A stretch of DNA of 64,000 nt from Microbulbifer guangxiensis (GCF_021729075.1 NZ_JAJSAQ010000003.1:186001-250000); one strand, 5' to 3'; numbered from the stretch's first letter, positions 25,299-35,314 are shown. The notes: generated from the letters alone by a model not told the origin. Translations and numbers: made by a program.

Positions 25299-26084
25299 AT
25301 GAATAACGCCAGTTCCTATGCATTGCCGGTCATCATCAGCGTCGTATTGCATGCGCTGCTGATCGGTGTGCTGGCATTCGGCTGGGAGGCCACCCAGGAG
25401 CCGCCGCGCAAGATGTTGCCCAATTTCGTGCAGGCGAAGCTGGTGACCATGGATGCGACGGTCAAGAAAAAGAAGGCTCCGCCCAAGGTCGACCTGATCA
25501 AGCAGCGCCAGCAGCAGGAGCTGCAGCGCCAGCGCGAGGCCAAGGCTGAGCAGGAGCGCCGCGCGGCGCTGGAGCGTAAGAAAAAGCAGGAAGCCGAGAA
25601 ACGCAAGCAGGCTGAGGCCGAGCGCAAGCGCAAGGCGGCCGAGGAAAAGGCCCGCCAGGAAAAAGAACGCAAAGAACGGGAGCGCAAGGAACAGCAGCTG
25701 GAGAAAGAGCGCCAGAGCGCCTTTGAGGAGGCGCTTGAGGACGAGGAAGAACTGCTCGATGCCCGGGAGAGTACCCAGGCGGTGATGTCGGTGGCCCAGG
25801 CCATCCAGCAGCGCATCGAGCAGGCCTGGAGCCAGCCTCCCAGTGCCCGCAACGGCATGGTCACCGAGGTCCGGATCAGCTTCGTGCCGACTGGTCGGGT
25901 GGTGGCCGCAAACATTACCAAGAGCAGCGGCAACGCCGCACTGGACCGTTCGGTGCTGAACGCCGTGCGCAAGGTGGAGGTGTTTCCCGAGGTAGCGGAG
26001 CTGGCCCGCGAAGAGCCGGTGGTGTTCGAGCGCGAAGTACGCAATACACAATTGATATTCAGAGTTGAAGGCCTGCGCCAATGA
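25299..26084 (+). CDS. tolA: Cell-envelope integrity protein TolA
   Basis: 261 residues: N-terminal membrane anchor ([22 protein letters not shown]), a long Lys/Arg/Glu/Ala/Gln helix at about residues 60-155 spanning the periplasm, and a TonB-like C-terminal domain ([23 protein letters not shown]...). Shorter than E. coli TolA, mainly in the helical part. Overlaps tolB by 4 bases. Confidence 0.95.
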   Translation: MNNASSYALPVIISVVLHALLIGVLAFGWEATQEPPRKMLPNFVQAKLVTMDATVKKKKAPPKVDLIKQRQQQELQRQREAKAEQERRAALERKKKQEAEKRKQAEAERKRKAAEEKARQEKERKERERKEQQLEKERQSAFEEALEDEEELLDARESTQAVMSVAQAIQQRIEQAWSQPPSARNGMVTEVRISFVPTGRVVAANITKSSGNAALDRSVLNAVRKVEVFPEVAELAREEPVVFEREVRNTQLIFRVEGLRQ

Positions 26085-27379
26085 TGAACAAACTGAAGAT
26101 CCTGTTGTCTCTGATAGCCGTCAACTGCTTGCTGGCCCTGTCGGCCCAGGCGCAGATGGTGGTGGAGATCACCCGGGGCAACCCGGACCCGACCCCTATC
26201 GCGGTATCGCCGTTCAGCTGGTCTGGCAGCGGTATCCTGCAGGAGGATGTCTCTGACATCATCTCTGCAGACCTGCGCCGCAGCGGCCTGTTCGCGCCGG
26301 TGCCCAAGGAAGACATGCTGTCTTTCCCCAAGGCCCCGGACGAGGTGGTGTTCAGGGACTGGCGCATCCTCGGTACCGAGTATGTGGTCACCGGGCGCAT
26401 CGAGCCGCAGGCCAACGGCTACCTGCTGACCTTTGACCTGACCAATATCTTTGGCCAGAGCAAAATGTTCACCAAGCAGGTGAGCGGTGGTGCGCAGCAG
26501 TTGCGGGACATTGCCCACCGGGCGGCGGACGAGATCTTCGAGGCGATCACCGGTATTCGCGGTGCCTTCGATACCGAGATGGTCTACGTACGCGAGGTCA
26601 ACCGGGGCGGTCGGCCGGTCTACGAGTTGATGCGGGCGGATATCGACGGTGCCCGGTCGCGGGCCATCCGGCGCTTCGACCAGCCGGTGATGTCCCCGAA
26701 CTGGTCGCCGGATGGGCAGGAAGTGGCTTACGTCTCCTTCGAGACCGGCCGCCCGGCCATCTTCCGCGAGAACCTGCGCACCGGTGCCCGCCAGCAGTTG
26801 ACCAACTTCAAGGGCATCAACAGTTCGCCAACCTGGTCCCCGGATGGAACCAAAATGGCGATGGTGCTCTCGAAGGACGGCAACCCGGAGATCTACGTGC
26901 TGGATCTCAGTACGGGTCGCTTCACAAGGATGACCCGGCATTTCGCGATCGACACGGAACCGAACTGGATGCCGGACGGTAAATCACTGGTTTTCACTTC
27001 CGATAGGGGAGGCAAGCCACAAATTTACCAATTGACCCTTGCCACCGGTCAAGTAGACCGCTTAACCTTCGACGGCGACTACAACGCGAGGTCGCGTGTG
27101 TCGCCCGACGGGAAGACGCTGGTCATGGTGCACCGTAGCCGGGGGGTATTCACCATTGCTACGATGGATATCAGGACCGGTCAGATGCGCCTCCTTACGG
27201 AGACGTCTCTGGACGAATCCCCCAGTATTGCACCTAACGGTGCGATGCTGATGTACGCCACCAAGCGGGGGGACCAGGGCATACTGGCAGCGGTGTCGCT
27301 GGATGCCGGGGTGAAGTACAACCTTCCATCCCAGGTGGGCGATGTCCGTGAACCGGCCTGGTCACCCTATTTTGATTGA
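26081..27379 (+). CDS. tolB: Tol-Pal system beta-propeller protein TolB
   Basis: 432 residues with a signal peptide ([21 protein letters not shown]), an N-terminal alpha/beta domain and a six-bladed propeller with repeated [26 protein letters not shown] blades. Periplasmic; binds Pal and TolA. ATG 26081 and ATG 26084 are both possible starts. Confidence 0.97.
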   Translation: MMNKLKILLSLIAVNCLLALSAQAQMVVEITRGNPDPTPIAVSPFSWSGSGILQEDVSDIISADLRRSGLFAPVPKEDMLSFPKAPDEVVFRDWRILGTEYVVTGRIEPQANGYLLTFDLTNIFGQSKMFTKQVSGGAQQLRDIAHRAADEIFEAITGIRGAFDTEMVYVREVNRGGRPVYELMRADIDGARSRAIRRFDQPVMSPNWSPDGQEVAYVSFETGRPAIFRENLRTGARQQLTNFKGINSSPTWSPDGTKMAMVLSKDGNPEIYVLDLSTGRFTRMTRHFAIDTEPNWMPDGKSLVFTSDRGGKPQIYQLTLATGQVDRLTFDGDYNARSRVSPDGKTLVMVHRSRGVFTIATMDIRTGQMRLLTETSLDESPSIAPNGAMLMYATKRGDQGILAAVSLDAGVKYNLPSQVGDVREPAWSPYFD

Positions 27380-27487
27380 TTTGGGTGCCCGTCCCACTGC
27401 CCTGTGGTGGATAGCGGGTAATGTAGTCTAAGAGCCATACAAAAGAACCTTTCAGGATTCTCGATAACACTAAAAGCGGAGTTGCTT

Positions 27488-27967
27488 ATGTTTAAATCAG
27501 TAAAAACCGGCCTCGGCCTGGCTTGCGCGATGGTAGTTCTGGCTGGTTGTTCCAGCACCGACACCGACGACACTGCCCAGCAGCAGATGGTCGAGCAGAC
27601 CCAGCAGCCGGTAGTTGAAGCCCCGGCTCAGGAAACTGCTGTTCCCCTGGACAACGTCGTTTACTTCGACTTTGACAAGTCCCTGCTGCGCGGTGACACC
27701 CGTGAGCTGCTGATCCAGCACGCTGACCGTCTGCGCGGCACCGGCACCAGCGTTCGTCTGGAAGGCCACGCTGACGAGCTGGGTACTCGCGAGTACAACC
27801 TGGCCCTGGGTGAGCGTCGTGCCAACGCCGTTCGCGACTTCCTGGTACTGCAGGGCGTAGACGCTGCTACCCTGGAAGTGATCAGCTACGGTGAGGAGCG
27901 TCCGGCTGTGCCTGGCTCCAACGAGAGCGCCCGCGCTCAGAACCGTCGCGTAGTCATCGTTAAGTAA
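27488..27967 (+). CDS. pal: Peptidoglycan-associated lipoprotein Pal
   Basis: 159 residues from ATG 27488. Lipobox LAGC, a Gln/Pro-rich linker, then an OmpA-like peptidoglycan-binding domain (VVYFDFDKSLL, RLEGHADELGTREYNLALGERRANAV). Outer-membrane anchor of the Tol system. Confidence 0.97.
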   Translation: MFKSVKTGLGLACAMVVLAGCSSTDTDDTAQQQMVEQTQQPVVEAPAQETAVPLDNVVYFDFDKSLLRGDTRELLIQHADRLRGTGTSVRLEGHADELGTREYNLALGERRANAVRDFLVLQGVDAATLEVISYGEERPAVPGSNESARAQNRRVVIVK

Positions 27968-27980
27968 TCGCACTTTGCCA

Positions 27981-28829
27981 ATGGCTTTATCCCCAGGAAA
28001 AGTCGCGATCGCCGCAGCCATGATGGCTGCGGCATCGCCCGTATTCTCGCAGGCGCCGATCGTGGACCTGTCCGGTGGCAATACCGGCCAGACCAGTGCA
28101 CAGTCGGCGCCCGCCTATCCGCAGCCTCCCTACTCGGAGTCCTCCCTGGCTGAGAACCAGCTCGCCCGTGCCGGCTCGCAGCCGTCTCGCCAGCAGGGCA
28201 ACGCCCAGGCCGATGCCTACTACCAGATGCAGGTATTGCAGCAGGAGGTACTGGAGCTGCGTGGAGCCGTCGAGGAATTGCGCCACGAGGTGAAACGCCT
28301 CAAGCAGCAGCGCACCGACGATTACATGGATCTGGACCGTCGCATCGCCCGCCTCAGTGGTGAGCAGCCTCGCGAAGTACCGCCAGAGGGCGGGAACACC
28401 GGGGGCGCTGATGCCGGCTCCGCTGCACCTACCCCGGCACCCTCGGCTCCAGCGGCCAGCGCCGATGAGCGCGAGCGCTACGATGCCAGTTTCGAGCTCG
28501 CCAAGGGTGGTGACTACGATGGGGCCAGCAGGGAGTTCAAGCGCCTGCTGAATGATTTCCCCAACGGCCAGTACGCCCCCAACGCCAATTACTGGCTGGG
28601 TGAAATCGCACTGGTGCAGGGCAACCTCGAGGAGGCCCGCCAGTGGTTTGCCGCCTTGCTGGATGGTTACCCCAACTCCACCAAAGTATGGGACGGCCGC
28701 TACAAGCTCGGCACCGTGTATCACCAGCTGGGCGAAGACGACCGCGCCCGCGAGCTGCTGCAGCAGGTTGCCGCCAGTGATGCCCGTGCTGCGGGCCTGG
28801 CCAAGAAGTATCTCGCGGAGAACTTCTAG
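27981..28829 (+). CDS. cpoB: Cell division coordinator CpoB (YbgF)
   Basis: About 282 residues from ATG 27981. Signal peptide ending VFSQAP, a trimerising coiled coil at about residues 75-120 (MQVLQQEVLELRGAVEELRHEVKRLKQQ), a Pro/Ala-rich linker, and a C-terminal TPR domain (YDASFELAKGGDYDGA, NYWLGEIAL). Periplasmic; couples Tol to peptidoglycan synthesis. Last gene of the tol operon. Confidence 0.95.
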   Translation: MALSPGKVAIAAAMMAAASPVFSQAPIVDLSGGNTGQTSAQSAPAYPQPPYSESSLAENQLARAGSQPSRQQGNAQADAYYQMQVLQQEVLELRGAVEELRHEVKRLKQQRTDDYMDLDRRIARLSGEQPREVPPEGGNTGGADAGSAAPTPAPSAPAASADERERYDASFELAKGGDYDGASREFKRLLNDFPNGQYAPNANYWLGEIALVQGNLEEARQWFAALLDGYPNSTKVWDGRYKLGTVYHQLGEDDRARELLQQVAASDARAAGLAKKYLAENF

Positions 28830-28876
28830 CCCGGCGTCACCGCTGGTTTTTTGAGCACGAAAGCTCTATGATCCCG

Positions 28877-28908
28877 CGCCCGGACGGTTTGGCCGCCCGG
28901 GCGTTTTT
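28877..28908 (+). terminator. Intrinsic terminator of the tol-pal operon
   Basis: CGCCCGG (28877-28883) pairs with CCGGGCG (28897-28903), with an inner CGG/CCG, followed by TTTTTA. It sits just before queE. Confidence 0.75.
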
Positions 28909-28921
28909 ATTTGTGGTGAGC

Positions 28922-29581
28922 ATGACTGATTTGACCGCGGAGTCCCTCCGCATCAGCGAGATTTTCTACTCCCTGCAGGGGGAGGCCCGCGACTCCGGCC
29001 TGCCTACCGTATTCGTGCGCCTGACGGGCTGCCCGCTGCGCTGTACTTACTGCGATTCCGAATACGCTTTCTATGGCGGCGAGCGCATGACCCTGGCGGC
29101 CATCCTCGACAAGGTCCGCAGTTACCCGGCCCGCTATGTCTGTGTCACCGGCGGGGAGCCCCTGGCCCAGCCCAACTGCCTGCCGCTGCTCACGGCGCTC
29201 TGCGACGCGGGTTACCGGGTGTCGCTGGAAACCAGTGGCGCAATGCCGGTAGAGGCCGTGGATCCCCGGGTCTCCCGGGTGGTGGATCTGAAGACCCCGG
29301 CCTCCGGCGAGCAGCACCGCAACCGCCTGGAGAATATCGCCCTGCTGACCGATCGCGATCAGGTGAAGTTTGTCATCTGCGACCGGGCTGATTACGAGTG
29401 GGCCCGCTTCACCGTCGATCAGTACAATCTCACCGAACGCGTCGGTGAAGTACTTTTCTCCCCCAGCTATGAGCAGCTGGAGGGGCGCCAGCTGGCGGAA
29501 TGGATTCTTGAAGACGGGCTGCCGGTGCGGATGCAGCTGCAGATGCACAAGCTTTTGTGGGGCGACGTTCCGGGCGTGTGA
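28922..29581 (+). CDS. queE: 7-carboxy-7-deazaguanine synthase QueE
   Basis: 219 residues from ATG 28922. Radical-SAM cluster CPLRCTYC (CxxxCxxC), with ISEIFYSLQGEARDSGLPTVFVRLTG before it and VTGGEPL after. Converts carboxytetrahydropterin to 7-carboxy-7-deazaguanine in queuosine synthesis. queC follows. Confidence 0.96.
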   Translation: MTDLTAESLRISEIFYSLQGEARDSGLPTVFVRLTGCPLRCTYCDSEYAFYGGERMTLAAILDKVRSYPARYVCVTGGEPLAQPNCLPLLTALCDAGYRVSLETSGAMPVEAVDPRVSRVVDLKTPASGEQHRNRLENIALLTDRDQVKFVICDRADYEWARFTVDQYNLTERVGEVLFSPSYEQLEGRQLAEWILEDGLPVRMQLQMHKLLWGDVPGV

Positions 29582-29617
29582 CAACAGCCTCAGTGCACTG
29601 AAGACAGGGGATATCTC

Positions 29618-30298
29618 ATGACAGCGAAGAAGGCCGTGGTACTGCTCTCCGGGGGCCTGGACTCTGCCACTGTCCTGGCCATGGCCCGAGACCAGGGTTA
29701 CGAGTGTTATGCGCTGGGCTTCGACTACGGCCAGCGGCACCGCTCCGAGCTGGCGGCCGCACAGCGGGTGGCGACCGCGGGAGGTGCCGTGGAGCACAAG
29801 GTGGTCTGCCTGGATCTGCGTGCCATCGGTGGTTCTGCCCTGACCGATGACAGTATCGCAGTGCCCGAGGACGCGCCCGGCGGTATTCCAGTCACCTACG
29901 TCCCCGCCCGCAATACTGTGTTTCTCTCCATTGCGCTGGGCTGGGCGGAGGTGCTCGGGGCGCAGGACATCTTTGTCGGCGTCAATGCGGTCGACTATTC
30001 CGGTTACCCGGATTGTCGTCCGGAGTACATCGAGGCCTTCGAGCGCATGGCAAACCTCGCCACCCGGGCCGGGGTAGAGGGGCAGCGGTTGCATGTTCGC
30101 GCACCACTGATGCAGATGAGCAAGGCTGACATAGTTCGCCGGGGAACCGAGCTGGGAGTGGACTACAGTTTAACTGTGTCCTGCTACCAGGCCGACGACG
30201 CTGGTGCAGCTTGCGGTCGTTGCGACAGCTGCCGGCTGCGGGCCGCTGGCTTCGCCGAGGCGGGACTGGCGGACCCGACGGTCTATGCTAATGGGTGA
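29618..30298 (+). CDS. queC: 7-cyano-7-deazaguanine synthase QueC
   Basis: 226 residues. PP-loop [14 protein letters not shown] at the N-terminus and C-terminal zinc cysteines [10 protein letters not shown]. Forms preQ0 from the QueE product with ATP and ammonia. A hairpin AGGGCTT/AAGCCCT follows the stop (30298-30316) without a U-tract. Confidence 0.97.
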   Translation: MTAKKAVVLLSGGLDSATVLAMARDQGYECYALGFDYGQRHRSELAAAQRVATAGGAVEHKVVCLDLRAIGGSALTDDSIAVPEDAPGGIPVTYVPARNTVFLSIALGWAEVLGAQDIFVGVNAVDYSGYPDCRPEYIEAFERMANLATRAGVEGQRLHVRAPLMQMSKADIVRRGTELGVDYSLTVSCYQADDAGAACGRCDSCRLRAAGFAEAGLADPTVYANG

Positions 30299-30347
30299 GG
30301 GCTTTGTGTAAGCCCTTCAAATCTCAAGGATTTTTTGCGCGCAGGTA

Positions 30348-30375
30348 TTGTTTTTCGGAAATAGATCCGTAAGAT
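30348..30375 (+). promoter_or_regulatory. Promoter of the first tRNA-Lys gene
   Basis: TTGTTT (30348-30353), 16-base spacer, TAAGAT (30370-30375). The second tRNA gene has a matching arrangement. Confidence 0.5.
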
Positions 30376-30418
30376 ACGCAGCTCCTCACGGCGAGGCACC
30401 GCCCGCTGAGAGATTTAA

Positions 30419-30494
30419 GGGTCGTTAGCTCAGTTGGTAGAGCAGTTGGCTTTTAACCAATTGGTCGCTGGTTCGAATCCAGCACGACCCACCA
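30419..30494 (+). tRNA. tRNA-Lys (UUU), copy 1
   Basis: 76 nt including encoded CCA. Acceptor GGGTCGT/ACGACCC, D-loop AGCTCAGTTGGTAGAGC, anticodon TTT in CTTTTAA, T-loop GGTTCGAATCC. Identical to copy 2. Confidence 0.97.
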
Positions 30495-30504
30495 TATTCT
30501 CGAG

Positions 30505-30529
30505 GGGCCGCCATCAGGTGGCCCTTTTT
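30505..30529 (+). terminator. Terminator after tRNA-Lys copy 1
   Basis: GGGCCGCC/GGTGGCCC stem, ATCA loop, then TTTTT. Confidence 0.85.
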
Positions 30530-30574
30530 GTTGCTCCTACCGGTGAAACCGGACGGGCTGTCGGGCACAAGCAA

Positions 30575-30602
30575 TTGTGTTTCTGTGACAGATCAGTAAC
30601 AT
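30575..30602 (+). promoter_or_regulatory. Promoter of the second tRNA-Lys gene
   Basis: TTGTGT (30575-30580), 16-base spacer, TAACAT (30597-30602), the same spacing as for copy 1. Confidence 0.5.
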
Positions 30603-30615
30603 ACGCACCGCTTTC

Positions 30616-30691
30616 GGGTCGTTAGCTCAGTTGGTAGAGCAGTTGGCTTTTAACCAATTGGTCGCTGGTTCGAATCCAGCACGACCCACCA
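30616..30691 (+). tRNA. tRNA-Lys (UUU), copy 2
   Basis: 76 nt including CCA; identical base for base to copy 1, 121 bases downstream of it. Confidence 0.97.
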
Positions 30692-30700
30692 TCTTCCGAG

Positions 30701-30728
30701 AGGGCCGCCGAAAGCGGCCCTTTTTTTT
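30701..30728 (+). terminator. Terminator after tRNA-Lys copy 2
   Basis: AGGGCCGC/GCGGCCCT stem with a CGAAA loop and an 8-T run. Confidence 0.88.
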
Positions 30729-30835
30729 GGCTGGTATTTGGCCCCAGATTCCGTCCCGGGACTCGCTCCCTGGACGGGGTGCCGCCACACTAGAATGGTG
30801 AATGGCGGCTGGAAAGTCCCCGGTCGCTTCCGCGC

Positions 30836-30841
30836 TATAAT
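30836..30841 (+). promoter_or_regulatory. Probable -10 box for nadA
   Basis: TATAAT inside GCGCTATAATGCGCG, 29 bases before the start codon. The -35 is unclear. Confidence 0.45.
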
Positions 30842-30870
30842 GCGCGTTTTTCTGCTGTTCACAGGTAGCT

Positions 30871-31929
30871 ATGAGTCAGAAGCTGATCTCCGCTGAATCC
30901 CCCGATCCACGCTCGCTGGTGCAGTCACACCTGGCGGAGCCCGGTGCTCACCAGTACAGCGAAGAGGAGCTACAGCACTGGCGCGATCGCATCAAACAGC
31001 TGCTGGTGGAGCAGAACGCGGTTCTGGTGGCTCATTACTACACGGACCCGCTGATCCAGGCGCTGGCCGAGGAAACGGGGGGCTGCGTGTCCGACTCCCT
31101 GGAAATGGCCCGCTTTGGCGCTGAACATCCCGCCGACACGCTGATCGTTGCCGGGGTCAAGTTCATGGGGGAAACCGCCAAGATCCTGACCCCCAACAAG
31201 CGGGTGCTGATGCCGACCCTCGAGGCCACCTGTTCCCTGGACCTGGGCTGTCCGCCGGAGGAATTTTCCGCTTTCTGCGATGCCCACCCGGAGCGCACGG
31301 TCGTCGTTTACGCCAATACTTCCGCCGCCGTAAAGGCCCGCGCCGACTGGGTAGTGACCTCCAGCATCGCGCTGGATGTGGTCGATTACCTGGATGCGAG
31401 GGGCGAGAAGATTCTGTGGGCGCCGGACAAGCATCTTGGCAGCTACGTGCAGCGGGAAACCGGCGCCGATGTGCTGCTGTGGAACGGCTCCTGTATCGTG
31501 CACGAGGAATTCAAGGCCAAGGGGGTCGCAGACTTGAAGGCTCTCTATCCGGATGCCGTGGTGCTGGTGCATCCCGAGTCTCCGGCGGCAGTGGTGGAGC
31601 TGGCCGATGTGGTGGGCTCCACCTCCCAGATCATCAATGCCGCCAAGACCCGCCCGGAGAAGCGGTTTATTGTCGCCACGGACCAGGGCATTTTCTACAA
31701 GATGCAGCAGCAGTGCCCCGACAAGGAGCTGATCATCGCTCCCACCGCTGGTGCGGGAGCCACCTGCCGCAGCTGTGCCAACTGCCCGTGGATGGCGATG
31801 AACTCGCTGGAGAACCTGTGCGGGGTGCTGGAGCGCGGGGACAACGAGATCCTGGTGGATCCGGAGCTGGGCAAGCGGGCGATGAAGCCCCTGCAGCGGA
31901 TGCTCGACTTCCGCAAGCCGCTGGACTGA
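30871..31929 (+). CDS. nadA: Quinolinate synthase NadA
   Basis: 352 residues. Three conserved cysteines for the 4Fe-4S cluster lie in [23 protein letters not shown] and [36 protein letters not shown] is the N-terminal signature. Condenses iminoaspartate with dihydroxyacetone phosphate to quinolinate for NAD synthesis. nadB is not nearby. Confidence 0.97.
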   Translation: MSQKLISAESPDPRSLVQSHLAEPGAHQYSEEELQHWRDRIKQLLVEQNAVLVAHYYTDPLIQALAEETGGCVSDSLEMARFGAEHPADTLIVAGVKFMGETAKILTPNKRVLMPTLEATCSLDLGCPPEEFSAFCDAHPERTVVVYANTSAAVKARADWVVTSSIALDVVDYLDARGEKILWAPDKHLGSYVQRETGADVLLWNGSCIVHEEFKAKGVADLKALYPDAVVLVHPESPAAVVELADVVGSTSQIINAAKTRPEKRFIVATDQGIFYKMQQQCPDKELIIAPTAGAGATCRSCANCPWMAMNSLENLCGVLERGDNEILVDPELGKRAMKPLQRMLDFRKPLD

Positions 31930-31956
31930 CAGCGGCAGCAAACTGACCGCTTATAG

Positions 31957-31990
31957 CGACAATGGCCGGCATTAATGCCGGCCATTGTCG
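31957..31990. terminator. 34-bp perfect palindrome between convergent nadA and bepA
   Basis: Two 17-base arms (CGACAATGGCCGGCATT and its complement) with no loop. It lies between the two stops and probably ends transcription from both sides, though U-tracts are short. Confidence 0.6.
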
Positions 31991-32010
31991 TTCAGGGGTG
32001 GAGGCACCGT

Positions 32011-33519
32011 TTACAGATCCTTGGCGTCCTGCTGCATCTTGAGCACGTCGCGCAGGCGCTGCTGCAGGATGGCGTGTGTCTGGTAGTCGTTGGCGGCCAG
32101 GCGCACACCGTGCCTCAGGTGCTGGGCTGCTTTGTCGAAGACCCCGTTGAGGATGTAGTACTCGGCCCGGGCCTCATGCACGCCGACGATGTCACCGGCG
32201 AGGCCGTGGGTTTCCGCCAGCAGGTACCAGACCGCCGGATCCTTGCGACGCACGCGGCTGTGCTTCTCGAGAATGCGCTCCGCGGCCAGGTAGTTGCCGG
32301 CCTTGAAGTGGGCGTTGGCGAGGCCCATGGTCAGCGCATGATCACCGGGATTGCGCTTGAGTGCTGCGTCCAGTCGGCGGGTGGCGGTGCTGTAGTCCTC
32401 CCGCGCCAGGTCTATGTCCGCGCGGGCCAGCACAAAGGCTGCCTTGTCGGGTTCCCGGTCGAGCAGAGGTTGCAGGGTGTCGAGGGCGGAATCCGGTTTG
32501 CCGGCTGCCACCTGGGCGAGGGCCAGGCCGTAGCGGGCGGCGTCCTCGTTGTCATTGATTCCGCGAAGCTCCGCCTGAAAGCGCTTTACGGCCTGCTGCG
32601 GAGTGGGTTCGGCGGCCACGCGGATGCGGGCCCGCATCAGGTGATACTCGCGGCTCTCTGAAGGCTGCACGTCGGGCATGCGGTTGGCCCGGAGTTTTGC
32701 GTCTGCGATTCGCTTTTCGGTCACCGGATGGGTCAGCAGGAACTCGGGCGGGCGCCGGTAGTAACGGGTGGCCTTCAGCATCTGCTCGAACATCTCACCG
32801 GCGGCCTCCGGGTCTTTGCCCGCCTTGGCCAGGGTTTCGATACCGACGCGGTCTGCTTCCTGCTCATTCTGGCGGGAGAAGCGCAGCTGGTTGTCGAGCG
32901 CCGCGGCCTGGGTGGCGGTCATGGCGGCAAGGCCCGCATCACCGCCGGCGGTAGCGGCCAGGACCAGGGCGCCGAGCATTCCCGCGAGGGTGGGCAGGGC
33001 ACTGTTGCGCTGGGCCTCAAGGGTACGGGCGTAGTGGCGTTGGCTCAGGTGCGCCAGTTCGTGCGCCAGCACCGAGGCGAACTGATCCTCATTCTCCGCA
33101 AACAGGAACAGGCCGGTGTGGACGCCGACCACACCCCCCGGTACCGCGAAGGCATTCATGGTGTCATTTTTGACCACCACCACATCGAGGGACTTGTCTT
33201 CCAGCGGCGCGTGCTCTGCCAGCCCCTTGAGGGTGTTCTCGACATATTGCTGCAGCAGGGCATCGTTGGATGTGCGCACCTGGCTGCGGAACATGCGCAG
33301 CCACATCTGGCCCAGTTCCTTCTCGCGGGCGCGGGATACCAGGCCGCTGCTGGAATCACCGAGTTCGGGCAGGCGAATCTGGTTGTCGTCGGCCACGGCC
33401 ACGAGTGGTGCAGTTCCGACCAGCAGGCCAAGACCCACGGAAACCAGGGTCGATTGCACCATTCTGCGAAGCGAATGCAGGAAGGTTGGCCGGCGGTGGG
33501 ATTCGTGGGTGTGGCGCAT
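32011..33519 (-). CDS. bepA: M48 periplasmic metalloprotease/chaperone BepA-like (YfgC)
   Basis: 502 residues with a signal peptide (LVSVGLGLLVGTAPLVAVA), an M48 peptidase domain with HELAH zinc motif in VLAHELAHLSQRHYA and the distal EQEADRVG Glu, and a C-terminal TPR half (from about residue 300). BepA degrades or helps fold stalled outer-membrane proteins such as LptD and interacts with BAM. ATG 33519 is used; Met20 (33462) is an alternative start. Confidence 0.92.
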   Translation of the reverse strand: MRHTHESHRRPTFLHSLRRMVQSTLVSVGLGLLVGTAPLVAVADDNQIRLPELGDSSSGLVSRAREKELGQMWLRMFRSQVRTSNDALLQQYVENTLKGLAEHAPLEDKSLDVVVVKNDTMNAFAVPGGVVGVHTGLFLFAENEDQFASVLAHELAHLSQRHYARTLEAQRNSALPTLAGMLGALVLAATAGGDAGLAAMTATQAAALDNQLRFSRQNEQEADRVGIETLAKAGKDPEAAGEMFEQMLKATRYYRRPPEFLLTHPVTEKRIADAKLRANRMPDVQPSESREYHLMRARIRVAAEPTPQQAVKRFQAELRGINDNEDAARYGLALAQVAAGKPDSALDTLQPLLDREPDKAAFVLARADIDLAREDYSTATRRLDAALKRNPGDHALTMGLANAHFKAGNYLAAERILEKHSRVRRKDPAVWYLLAETHGLAGDIVGVHEARAEYYILNGVFDKAAQHLRHGVRLAANDYQTHAILQQRLRDVLKMQQDAKDL

Positions 33520-33708
33520 TAAGTGTACTGCTCGGTCATTGGTTCTGGGGCTGATCCCACAACACTATACGCAACCGCGTGGGACTGTCGAGGTTTTGAC
33601 CAGTGTGACAGGCAAAGGTTCTCGAGAGCTTCGCGCTGGGGCCCGGATCCGGTCGTCTGCGGGCGAGAGATTGCGACGGCGACAGCGATTTTCACCGGGC
33701 TCTCGCGC

Positions 33709-33714
33709 TATAAT
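33709..33714 (+). promoter_or_regulatory. Probable -10 box for the tusA-like gene
   Basis: TATAAT within GCGCTATAATCCGCCGC, 20 bases before the start codon. Confidence 0.45.
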
Positions 33715-33733
33715 CCGCCGCACCGGAGCGTTT

Positions 33734-34012
33734 ATGACCAGTTATTCAGAGCCAGTTCCCGCCAGGCCCACAGCCGACGCCAGTCGTGTCGAGATTACGG
33801 TGGATGCGCGTCAGTTACCCTGCCCGCAGCCGCTGTTGCTGATGCGTCGGGCCCTGCGGGAGCAGCCGGCGGGCACCCTGGTGGAGGTGCTGGCCACAGA
33901 CCCGGGCTCCTGGCACGATTTCCACAGTTTTGCCCGCCTGAGCGGCACGCGGTTGTTACGGGCCGAAGAGCGCGAAGACCATTATTGCTACTGGCTGATA
34001 GCCGGCCATTAA
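33734..34012 (+). CDS. TusA/SirA-family sulfurtransferase-like protein
   Basis: 92 residues from ATG 33734 (GGAGCG upstream). The CPxP signature is present in DARQLPCPQPLLLMRRAL, with the sulfur-carrying Cys; VEVLATDPGSWHDFHSFAR is the second block. Small cytosolic persulfide carrier, as in TusA (tRNA thiolation), YedF or SirA; the exact branch is not clear. Next to a PerM-like transporter, a frequent pairing. Confidence 0.88.
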   Translation: MTSYSEPVPARPTADASRVEITVDARQLPCPQPLLLMRRALREQPAGTLVEVLATDPGSWHDFHSFARLSGTRLLRAEEREDHYCYWLIAGH

Positions 34013-34036
34013 ATAAGAGACGAAAACGCGGAAGTT

Positions 34037-35161
34037 ATGCTCGACATCGTCAAACACTGGGTCAACCGATATTTCAGCCAGGAAGAGGTGGTGCTGCTGA
34101 CCATTCTGTTGCTGGTGGCGCTGGTGGTACTGGCCACGCTCGGCCAGGTGCTGGCGCCGGTGCTGGCAGCACTGATCATCGCCTTTCTGCTGCAGGGGAT
34201 GGTGCAGCGGCTGGTGTCCTGGAAATTGCCTCACTGGCTGGCGGTGTCCATCGCCTGCCTGGTGTTGGTGGGTACCACGGTGGCACTGCTGTTGGTGGTG
34301 CTGCCGCTGATCTGGCGGCAGCTGGTGCGGTTGTTCGCCGAGCTGCCCAACATGGTGGAGCAGGGCCAGCAGCTGCTGATGTTGCTGCCTGAGCGATTCC
34401 CGCGACTGATCTCGGCGGCCCAGATCGATGAGATCTTCAACACCATCGGCAACGAGCTGGGCACTGTCGGCCAGACCCTGCTGACTTTCTCCCTGACCAA
34501 CTTGCCCATTCTGGCGGCGTTCCTGATTTATGTGGTGGTGGTGCCGATACTGGTGTTCTTCTTCCTCAAGGACACCGACAAACTGATCAACTGGTGCACC
34601 TCTTTCCTGCCCCACCACCGCCCCATGATGCGGCAGATCTGGCACGAGATGAACGACCAGGTTGCCAACTATGTGCGCGGCAAGGTAATCGAGATCGGGA
34701 TCGTGGCAGCGGTGAGTTACGCCGTATTCCTGATCCTTGGCGTCAATTACGCCCTGCTGCTGGCCGTGGCGGTGGGCCTCAGTGTCCTGATCCCTTATAT
34801 CGGCGCTGCTGTGGTCACCATTCCCGTGGCCGCGATTGGCCTGTTCCAGTGGGGCTGGAGCAGCGAGTTTCTTTACCTCATGCTTGCCTATGGCTTTATC
34901 CAGCTGTTGGATGGCAACGTACTGGTGCCGCTGCTGTTCTCCGAGGCCGTGAACCTGCACCCGGTCGCCATCATCATGGCGGTGCTGGTGTTTGGCGGGA
35001 TCTGGGGCTTCTGGGGCGTGTTCTTTGCCATTCCCCTGGCGACCCTGCTCAAGGCGATCATGAACGCCTGGCCCACCAGTGAGCACCAGGCCGAGTGGCA
35101 GGCCCGCGAGGCGATCGAGCAGGGCAAGGCATCGCCCCTCGACGCGGAGCAGGGGCGCTGA
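34037..35161 (+). CDS. AI-2E/PerM family transporter
   Basis: 374 residues, about eight membrane segments: two at the N-terminus (LLTILLLVALVVLATLG, LAALIIAFLLQGMV), others from residue 155 on, including VVVPILVFFFLKD and the family block VGLSVLIPYIGAAVVTIP. PerM-type permease of unknown substrate; some family members export autoinducer-2 or act as Na+/H+ antiporters. Confidence 0.88.
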   Translation: MLDIVKHWVNRYFSQEEVVLLTILLLVALVVLATLGQVLAPVLAALIIAFLLQGMVQRLVSWKLPHWLAVSIACLVLVGTTVALLLVVLPLIWRQLVRLFAELPNMVEQGQQLLMLLPERFPRLISAAQIDEIFNTIGNELGTVGQTLLTFSLTNLPILAAFLIYVVVVPILVFFFLKDTDKLINWCTSFLPHHRPMMRQIWHEMNDQVANYVRGKVIEIGIVAAVSYAVFLILGVNYALLLAVAVGLSVLIPYIGAAVVTIPVAAIGLFQWGWSSEFLYLMLAYGFIQLLDGNVLVPLLFSEAVNLHPVAIIMAVLVFGGIWGFWGVFFAIPLATLLKAIMNAWPTSEHQAEWQAREAIEQGKASPLDAEQGR

Positions 35162-35314
35162 AACTCCGGGGCTATCCTTACCGAAAAGGCCCCTGTCTGG
35201 CCCCGCGGGGCTCTGCTAGAATCCCGCGCTTCCCATGACCGGCCACGCCTATCAATGCCCGGTCCAGACCCGCTGGCCGCGTGGCATGACCCCCGAATAG
35301 CACAGGAATACATC

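Noticed and set aside
24111..26941. Very long antisense frames opposite the tol genes
   Set aside because: Typical high-G+C shadow frames, low-complexity (His/Gln/Leu) translation; the tolQ-tolR-tolA-tolB frames are clearly the real ones.
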